A stretch of DNA of 64,000 nucleotides, from NCBI RefSeq assembly GCF_029542785.1, contig NC_083376.1, positions 186,001-250,000 of the forward strand, read 5' to 3'. Made by a program: the position numbers and the translations under genes. Every line of letters starts with the position of its first letter. The first letter of the stretch is position 1. The DNA comes from Malassezia japonica. Lineage: Eukaryota; Basidiomycota; Malasseziomycetes; Malasseziales; Malasseziaceae. The notes beneath the pieces are model-generated. The model was not told the DNA's origin. It made no database searches and saw nothing but the letters and a program-made list of their open reading frames with translations. This document shows, piece by piece, positions 59,401 to 64,000 of this stretch.

Positions 59401-60024
59401 TTCGCGCGGCACGCGAGCGAGAGCAGCCACTTTCAGGCGGCTGCCGCGCTCGCCGTCGAGAATGTCGCGCTGCCGTACGAGAAGCGCAGCGCGGCGGCGG
59501 TCGAGTTTGTCAATGGGTGGTACGCGCAGCTCAGCGACGAGGCCAAGGCGTCGGTCGAGGGCTGGCCGGCGGACCCTGCCGCGTTCCTTGCGCCGGCCGA
59601 CGAGGACGAGACGGACGACGAGGCGGCCGCGCCGCCGCCGCCGCCAGAGTGGGCGTCGCAGCCCTATGCGTACCCCCCCCGCCCTTCTGTGTACTACCGC
59701 GAGGGGTACGAGCGCTTCCCTGTGTACAACTACGGCTACGACGAGCGCTATCGTGACGAGTACCGCGAGTACCGTCCCGAGTACCGCCCCGAGCCGCGCG
59801 AGTACCGCCCCGAGTACCGCCCCGAGTACGTGCGCGAGCGCTACGAAGAGCCGGTGCCGGTGCTGCGGCCGCCGCTTCTTCCCACGGCCCCCAACATGGG
59901 TTATTTCCCCTATGCGCGGCCGGATGCGCCGTACGCGCGTTCCGAGACACCGTACGCGCGTCCAGACCTTGCTTATCCCCGAGCGGAGCTGCCTTATCCC
60001 CGTGATCGCATACACGGTCCTTAA
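56425..60024 (+). CDS. SNT1: SANT-domain corepressor SNT1-like (Set3 complex)
   Basis: Intron-less, 1,199 residues from ATG 56425. N-terminus Arg/Gly/Asp/Trp-rich (GGWSRKDRRAQRKYARDD), with SRWDVPP. Residues about 250-330 are a Gln/Glu/Ala/Arg coiled coil. A helical block follows (AEYRTLNAAWKKYCEHLDKV). SANT1: DVWSDEEQAIFTKRYALYPK, QFGRIARGLPHKTMQQCVAF at about 780; SANT2: HWSMTERAEFLRLLALHGKD, WAALATAFPAKTAAQTRNFF near 955. The C-terminus has Tyr/Arg/Pro repeats (YRPEYRPEPREYRPEYRPEY). By order of domains this is the fungal SMRT/NCoR counterpart that scaffolds Set3-Hos2 deacetylase. Earlier ORF extends upstream without ATG. Confidence 0.88.
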   Translation: MAGREAERPHDGRRVERPFGMPGSERIHTNHTDHPGQEARASGWAPAFGATRSPWDRREPLAPPVPPEGTRWRAWGGRGRDRGQRDGGWSRKDRRAQRKYARDDQRYYDYDRLDSGVPAPAPPYKEEESDIYGAPEEPKASELDYSEPSRDERVDAPKRERKGSRWDVPPREMEQERERAVHAPLDARRDAFETERVTGEQESSSTPIKTEGEARPLEGMAVDESSRAARHNDSGSDGMDLSEADAGEAPGRDDEQHEAERREQEQRERDAQAAERAQAEQQEAERKEAEAQASEREAQAAEREAQKQAERDAEQAKRAAEQVRIADMAADADRQSAQPKTPKPSASVPSVPRLSDPPSLANATSAPSNSALPAFPQDTPVLPIRTHGEPVPTTPLDPLKRAVVGEPPASAVVPTHAPVGASLEWPAEPLVKAPAEALATPLHPTEPQLHHGPVVPTTRIETSVKRPTLTVPPAKPVPSVSLPLDDEAIEKKILATERALQSAEDGRVSNTADAVPASPTSSRDAMADSAMADSVDEQLMAEGGVPATTPVGESIVQDTAGHAVSEETAAEVHALAKQLIATYPLSTTHVTALLDENRRAAASITVPAVLAHERAPTEWPECKTSVLEASAEKQRAERAAKVAALKAEYRTLNAAWKKYCEHLDKVYERREMQRRASVSGHEEEPANAQSALATPLAARTSRRGAGAGFGDAVRSEAEFLEILASLENAEMQDPVTRAARTAATAPDMAVRVAGDLPLIDHDNGYVADPVDFYFGGYDPDVWSDEEQAIFTKRYALYPKQFGRIARGLPHKTMQQCVAFYYLHKHLPGNDFKALSTRSRERKRKSKTRPKKAKGSALMADMAGPEEPEGDEEEKTPKRRLDEDKKTPGAKRPRTKPRTPEAAEPVPTQAEERDLAAAEALEALAGIAPAPKKRPRPRPKRDENEEPKSRSRGPHWSMTERAEFLRLLALHGKDWAALATAFPAKTAAQTRNFFARHASESSHFQAAAALAVENVALPYEKRSAAAVEFVNGWYAQLSDEAKASVEGWPADPAAFLAPADEDETDDEAAAPPPPPEWASQPYAYPPRPSVYYREGYERFPVYNYGYDERYRDEYREYRPEYRPEPREYRPEYRPEYVRERYEEPVPVLRPPLLPTAPNMGYFPYARPDAPYARSETPYARPDLAYPRAELPYPRDRIHGP

Positions 60025-60056
60025 ATACCCCGCATCCCTCGTTGTAGTTGTTCATC

Positions 60057-61412
60057 ATGTCGACGCAGAAACTGAGCTCGCCCCTTGAGCTGCCGTGCGG
60101 CGCAGTGATGCCCAACCGCCTGACCAAGGCGCCGATGGAGCAGATGATGGCCAAGTTTGGCGGCGGCAAGCCGAACAAGGAGCTCCTTGAACTCTACCGC
60201 GCCTGGGCCGAGGGCGACTGGGGCATGGTGGTTACCGGCAACGTCGGTGTGGACTCGCGCTACATTGGTCTCATGTTTGACGTGGTCCTGCCGCGTCCCG
60301 GCAACGAGAAGGAGCACGCCGAGTACCTCGAGGCCTTTACGCGCTGGGCCCGTGTGTGCACCGGCCGTGCTCCTGACGATGCGCGCCCGGCCGTGCCTGC
60401 GACAGAGGGCAAGCGCTCGCTCGCCGTCGTGCAGCTCGTGCACTGTGGCCGCCAGTCGGCGCGCGGCGCGGGCCGTGCGCCGTGGCAGCCCGCCGTCGCG
60501 CCGTCGCCCGTGCCGATGAAGTCGGGCGCCGAGCAGACGTTCCTCGACAAGGCCATGTTTGGCACGCCGACCGCGCTCACGACCGAGGGCGTGCAGGACG
60601 TCGTGCGCCGCTTTGCAGATGGCGCGGCGTTCTGTGCGCAGGCCGGCTTTGACGGTATCGAGCTGCACGCCGCGCACGGCTACCTCCTCTCGACGTTCCT
60701 GAGTCCGGTGACGAACCAGCGCACGGATCAGTACGGCGGCAGCGCCGAGAACCGCTTCCGCATCATCAAGGAGATTATCGAGGCGATTGCGCCGCGCGTC
60801 CCCGCGTCGTTCGCGGTCGGCATCAAGCTCAACTCGAGCGACTATGTCTCGGGCGGCCTCACCGAGGACGATGCGCTGCAGAACGTCCTTTGGCTCGCCG
60901 AGACACGCCGCGTCGACTTTGTGGAAGTCAGCGGCGGCACCTATGAGAAGCCCAAGATGTTTGACAATGCGCCGGCCAAGCCCAAGAGCGAGCGCTCCAA
61001 GGCGCGCGAGGGCTTCTTTATTGGCTTTGCCCAGCGCTGCCACTCGGTGATGTCGAAGGACTCCAAGATGCGTATTATTGTCACGGGCGGCTTCCGCACG
61101 CGCACGGGTATGGAAGAGGCGCTCGCGGACGGCACCGTCGACGGCGTCGGCCTGGCGCGCCCAGCCGCGCTCGACCCGGCGCTGCCCAAGAAGGTGCTCG
61201 ACACCTCGATCCCGGACGACGACGAGCGCGCAGACTGCCCGCAGTGGCCGCCACCCCCGCAGCCGTGGTGGATCCCCAACATGCCGTTTGCAGGTGCGGG
61301 ATGGAACTCGATCTGGCACTCGGCGCAGCTGCACCGCGTCTCGTACGGCTTGTCACCCGAGGAGGAGATTTCCATGTTGGCCTTTTTGAAGGGTCTTCAC
61401 TTTTGCTCGTAA
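60057..61412 (+). CDS. NADH:flavin oxidoreductase / old-yellow-enzyme family protein
   Basis: Intron-less, 451 residues from the ATG at 60057. TIM-barrel FMN motifs: NRLTKAPMEQMMAKFGG, VVTGNVGVD, VVQLVHCGRQS (the His/Cys pair that binds the nicotinamide or substrate), GFDGIELHAAHGYLLSTFLS with SPVTNQRTDQYGG and RIIVTGGFRT. The C-terminal segment with WHSAQLHRVSYG is a family extension. Length is longer than classical OYE (about 400) and fits the NADH:flavin oxidoreductase/12-oxophytodienoate-like branch of fungi. Likely a cytosolic enoate or quinone reductase. 32 bp after the SNT1 stop. Confidence 0.92.
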   Translation: MSTQKLSSPLELPCGAVMPNRLTKAPMEQMMAKFGGGKPNKELLELYRAWAEGDWGMVVTGNVGVDSRYIGLMFDVVLPRPGNEKEHAEYLEAFTRWARVCTGRAPDDARPAVPATEGKRSLAVVQLVHCGRQSARGAGRAPWQPAVAPSPVPMKSGAEQTFLDKAMFGTPTALTTEGVQDVVRRFADGAAFCAQAGFDGIELHAAHGYLLSTFLSPVTNQRTDQYGGSAENRFRIIKEIIEAIAPRVPASFAVGIKLNSSDYVSGGLTEDDALQNVLWLAETRRVDFVEVSGGTYEKPKMFDNAPAKPKSERSKAREGFFIGFAQRCHSVMSKDSKMRIIVTGGFRTRTGMEEALADGTVDGVGLARPAALDPALPKKVLDTSIPDDDERADCPQWPPPPQPWWIPNMPFAGAGWNSIWHSAQLHRVSYGLSPEEEISMLAFLKGLHFCS

Positions 61413-61715
61413 GTAGCATGAGCATAATGTATACACGTTCTGTATGGAAGACGAGAGCTCGCATGAATAGACTACGGCATGCACTAGGAAGCGCACGTTG
61501 CAAGGGAAATCGGCAAGATGGGACATGTTAAATCAAGCAATTGTCCGTGTCGAGTTGCGGTTGTGCCTGTTGCTTGGAAATGTCGGTATCTCGTCCGTAT
61601 CATGCAACGTGCTGCTCGCTGCTCAATGTAGCAGCGCCCATTCACACGGACTGTACCCTTTACCGCATGCTTCTCCCTGCCTCCCTCGCTTCCTCCACTC
61701 TCCACTTCCTCCACA
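61413..61715. other. Intergenic region upstream of ORC5 (303 bp)
   Basis: Between the oxidoreductase stop and the ORC5 start. Pyrimidine-rich near 61,672-61,712 (CTCCCTCGCTTCCTCC), probably 5' UTR/promoter. No other feature. Confidence 0.4.
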
Positions 61716-63255
61716 ATGGATGCAGCGTCGCTGGGCGTCCGAGGCGTCCCCAGCGGCATTCCCGCTTGGGACCGCGCGGTATCCACGCTACATACACTGC
61801 TCAAGGTACGTCGCATCCCTCACACAGCCCACAGCCCCAAGTCCACCCGCAATTCTCGTGCACGCGGCCAATAGCCCGACAAGTGCCGACACACTGCTCC
61901 GAGCCCATCTCCACGCCGAGCCTGGCATGCACGTCGCGCACGTCAGCCCCCTCGTCGCATGCACACCCCGCCTGCTCTTTTCGAGTGTAGTGCGCCAGTG
62001 GGGCGGAAAAGAAGCTTGCGCCGACCTCGGCGCATTTCTACTCACGATCAAAAAGCTCGCGGCGCGCAACAAGCTCATTCTGGTCGTCCACGACGCGGAG
62101 CGCACACGCGATGTGTGGCCCGAGTCTGTGTGGGAGATGCTGCCTCTTCTTGCCGAGCTTGCCGAGCTGCAAGGGCGCCTCGTCGTGGTCTTTCGCTCGA
62201 CGCTGCCCTGGGCCGATTTTCGCGACACGTCCGGACGCACAATCTCTGCAGCACCGATCTCGCTTTATATCCCCCGCCTGCCCCGCGACGACGTACTTAC
62301 GCTCCTTGCTAGCGACGTCGACGCGTGCGACGCAGCGTTTGCCGAGGCGTATCCAAATACCCCCTTGCCCGATGCGAAAGCACTCAGGACACTGCACAAA
62401 CACTATGCGGCGCTTCTGTACGACTCGATCAAAGGCGCGGTGCGCGACGAGCACGAGATTCGCACGATTGCAGCGGCCATTTGGCGCGTGCTCCTCGTCA
62501 CCGTGTACGAGAAACAGACGACGAACCTTGCCGCGCTCATGCCGAGCATTTCCGAGCTGATTCGCGACGCGCTGCACCAGCTCGTGCCCCGCACCGTCGG
62601 CCCGACGCAGTGGATCGAGGAAAAGGAAAAGAAGGCACGCGCGCCGGCTACTACCGCGCCTGCGCTGCCTTTTCCGTGGCCGGGGCGCACAGGCTTCCCG
62701 GCCATGTCGGCCTTTCTCCTCATCTCTGCGTTCCTTGCGTCGTACAACCCGACCAAGACCGATGTCAAGTACTTTGTACGCGAGCTCGGCAACTCGCGCA
62801 AGCGCAAGCGCCGCGGAAAAGGGCAGGCCGCCGCCGACGCGGCGCTGCTCGAGGACGAAGGCGAAAAAGAGATCTGGAATCGGCCGCAGTTCTGGGGGCC
62901 GCGCACCTTTACGCTCGAGCGCTTGCTCGCAATCTACCACGCACTGCTCGCCGACTTTGAGCAGGATCTGAACGAGGACGCACTGCTCGCCGCCAACGAC
63001 CGCGCCTCGCGCACGCACGACAACCCCCACGAGCTGCATCTCGAGCACGTCGCCGGCGAGTTTTGGAGCCGCTCGGCGACGGCGCTCGCACAGATCAACG
63101 AGCTCGTCGCGCAAAAGCTGCTTGTGCGCATGTCGCCCGCCGGCAAGCTCGGCTCGATGCAGTACCGCGTCAACATGCCCTATACCCAACTCAAAGCCCT
63201 CGCGCACTCGGTCGGCTTCCCGCTCGATGTGTGGCTGTGGGACCGCTATACCTAA
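61716..63255 (+). CDS. ORC5: Origin recognition complex subunit 5 (ORC5)
   Basis: Exons 61716-61805 and 61828-63255, one 22-nt intron, 505 residues. Recognised by the AAA+ scaffold plus the ORC5 C-terminal block FLASYNPTKTDVKYFVRE, and KSASLERLLAIYHAL-type helix preceding VNMPYTQLKALAHSVGFPLD. Where the P-loop (GxxxxGKT) is expected, after PPAILVHAA, the sequence is NSPTSADT with no GK[ST], so ATP binding by this subunit looks lost. A Lys/Arg-rich insertion with KRKRRGKG follows. The stop TAA (63253-63255) overlaps the stop of the 2H gene on the other strand. Confidence 0.87.
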
Positions 63256-63920
63256 CTATGTGGTAGTACAAGCTCGCGCCATAGATTATACGCCCCTTTT
63301 TCATGCGACGGCTTGTACATCACCTGGATACGGTCGGCCTGGACAACAAGGCCAGGCTCGGGGCGGTCGAGGCCGAGGTCGCGCGTCGCCTCGAAGATGA
63401 TTTCCTGCTTGTCATCCGCGGCGTACGCCTGGCCGAGTGATGCGTGCGGCACAAACTTTTCGCGGCGCCGCTTGCCTTTGGGAATATGCGGCGCGACCTC
63501 TTTCTGCAGGTCGCGCTGGAGGGCCATGAGCGGCGACGCGGTCGCTGCGTCGGGCCGCAAGTGCACGTTTTCGTACCGCCGCAGCCGAAACGTTCCGATC
63601 TCTGCGAGGCGTAGTGTATGCGCTGCCGCGCGGTCGCACGCTTTTTGCGCGTCGGTGCTGACCCCGTCCAGGGTCTGTGCGAGGGACGGAGGGACGCCCT
63701 CCCCTTCGGCCTCTTTCTCTATCTGAAACGGGGGAATGAGCGTAATGTGCGGCAGCCACCGCGTGTACGCCGCATCGTACGTATGCCTAATGCGCTGCAA
63801 GCTCTGCATGCGCTGCGCGTCCACCCCTGCGGCCGGCCGCAGGAGCAGCACCACCAGCGTCGTGTACACCGCACGGGGCATGAGAAGGATCGGGCGATCG
63901 GGCTCCACTCTTTTCACCAT
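63252..63920 (-). CDS. 2H phosphoesterase / 2'-5' RNA ligase-like protein
   Basis: Intron-less, 222 residues. Two HxT/S-type motifs are present: HITL in TRWLPHITLIPPFQIEK and HASL in KFVPHASLGQAYA, at the expected spacing of about 90 residues, identifying the LigT/AKAP7/CPDase-like 2H superfamily. Substrate (cyclic phosphate, 2'-5' bond) cannot be decided. The ATG (63918-63920 on the reverse strand) overlaps the ATG of the next plus-strand gene in a CATG, and its TAG (63252-63254) overlaps the ORC5 stop in CTAA. Confidence 0.85.
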   Translation of the reverse strand: MVKRVEPDRPILLMPRAVYTTLVVLLLRPAAGVDAQRMQSLQRIRHTYDAAYTRWLPHITLIPPFQIEKEAEGEGVPPSLAQTLDGVSTDAQKACDRAAAHTLRLAEIGTFRLRRYENVHLRPDAATASPLMALQRDLQKEVAPHIPKGKRRREKFVPHASLGQAYAADDKQEIIFEATRDLGLDRPEPGLVVQADRIQVMYKPSHEKGAYNLWRELVLPHS

Positions 63921-64000
63921 GAACGCCCAGGCGGAGGACGTGGCGTATGCGCGCCCCGCGCGGCCGCAGATCTCCTTTGAGGAGCTGGATGTGATCCGGA
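63919..64000 (+). CDS. Partial gene, start of an unidentified protein (runs off the window)
   Basis: The ATG at 63919 opens a frame to the right edge: MNAQAEDVAYARPARPQISF, then EELDVIR. It has no stop and no introns within the 27 residues present. I do not recognise it. The start shares a CATG with the start of the 2H gene in the opposite direction. Confidence 0.45.
   Translation, partial: MNAQAEDVAYARPARPQISFEELDVIR

Noticed and set aside
57304..60015. 903-codon minus-strand frame opposite SNT1
   Set aside because: Composition typical of antisense of GC-rich coding; SANT domains are on the plus strand.

Overview
The window is nuclear DNA of a compact, GC-rich basidiomycete yeast, most likely a Malassezia or close Ustilaginomycotina relative. 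The evidence is the fungal gene content (Rab5, HOPS, COG, SNT1, Set3-type SANT protein, mitochondrial complex I), di-exonic to six-exonic genes, very small gene spacing and very short introns with GTACGT donors and CTNAC-N-CAG 3' ends. Genus is an inference from this style; the species cannot be read from the window. I reconstructed 41 protein-coding genes (one cut by the right edge). No rRNA, tRNA, CRISPR, transposon or bacterial-type operon was seen.

Layout. 1-34,000 is GC-rich housekeeping sequence: a conserved coiled-coil protein, TAN1, a BioF-like alpha-oxoamine synthase, VPS39, an M1 aminopeptidase, a complex I subunit, SHP1, the ADP/ATP carrier, a Rab5 GTPase, an SNF12/Rsc6-type SWIB protein, RPS16 and mitochondrial uL4 (divergent pair), a NUFIP-like snoRNP assembly factor, a full-length ABCC transporter, GCV1, an LRR plus CCCH fusion protein, ARC1, UAP1, COG2 and a GT69 (CAP59/CMT1-type) glycosyltransferase.

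34,070-44,277 is the accessory-looking part: seven tandem genes, all on the minus strand, for paralogous seven-helix membrane proteins with Gly/Tyr/Ser-rich N-termini. They share one four-exon architecture with a second exon of exactly 115 bp. From about 35.4 kb on the base composition falls visibly (24/60 G+C in a sampled line at 38,041 against 44/60 at 4,501) and introns lengthen to 23-43 nt. I do not recognise the family; this is the best candidate for an undescribed system in the window.

44,495-64,000 returns to GC-rich housekeeping genes: an unknown membrane protein, a NIPA-type magnesium transporter, an OSH6/7-like sterol/lipid transfer protein split by five 22-nt introns, a PP4 regulatory subunit (PSY4), a solute:sodium-symporter-family transporter with a His/Glu repeat tail and a 299-nt structured intron, NGG1/ADA3, an ATS1-like RCC1 protein with a 134-nt structured intron, an ELO fatty-acid elongase, UBC4, SNT1, an OYE-family oxidoreductase, ORC5, a 2H phosphoesterase, and the start of a further gene.

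Common threads. Outside the array 31 of 37 coding introns are exactly 22 nt. Same-strand neighbours are often 22-42 bp apart, one convergent pair overlaps in its stop codons and one divergent pair overlaps in its start codons. Membrane traffic is well represented (VPS39, Rab5, COG2, OSH, VPS/SHP1), as is transcription/chromatin (SNF12, NGG1, SNT1), but these are scattered neighbours rather than a co-regulated cluster.
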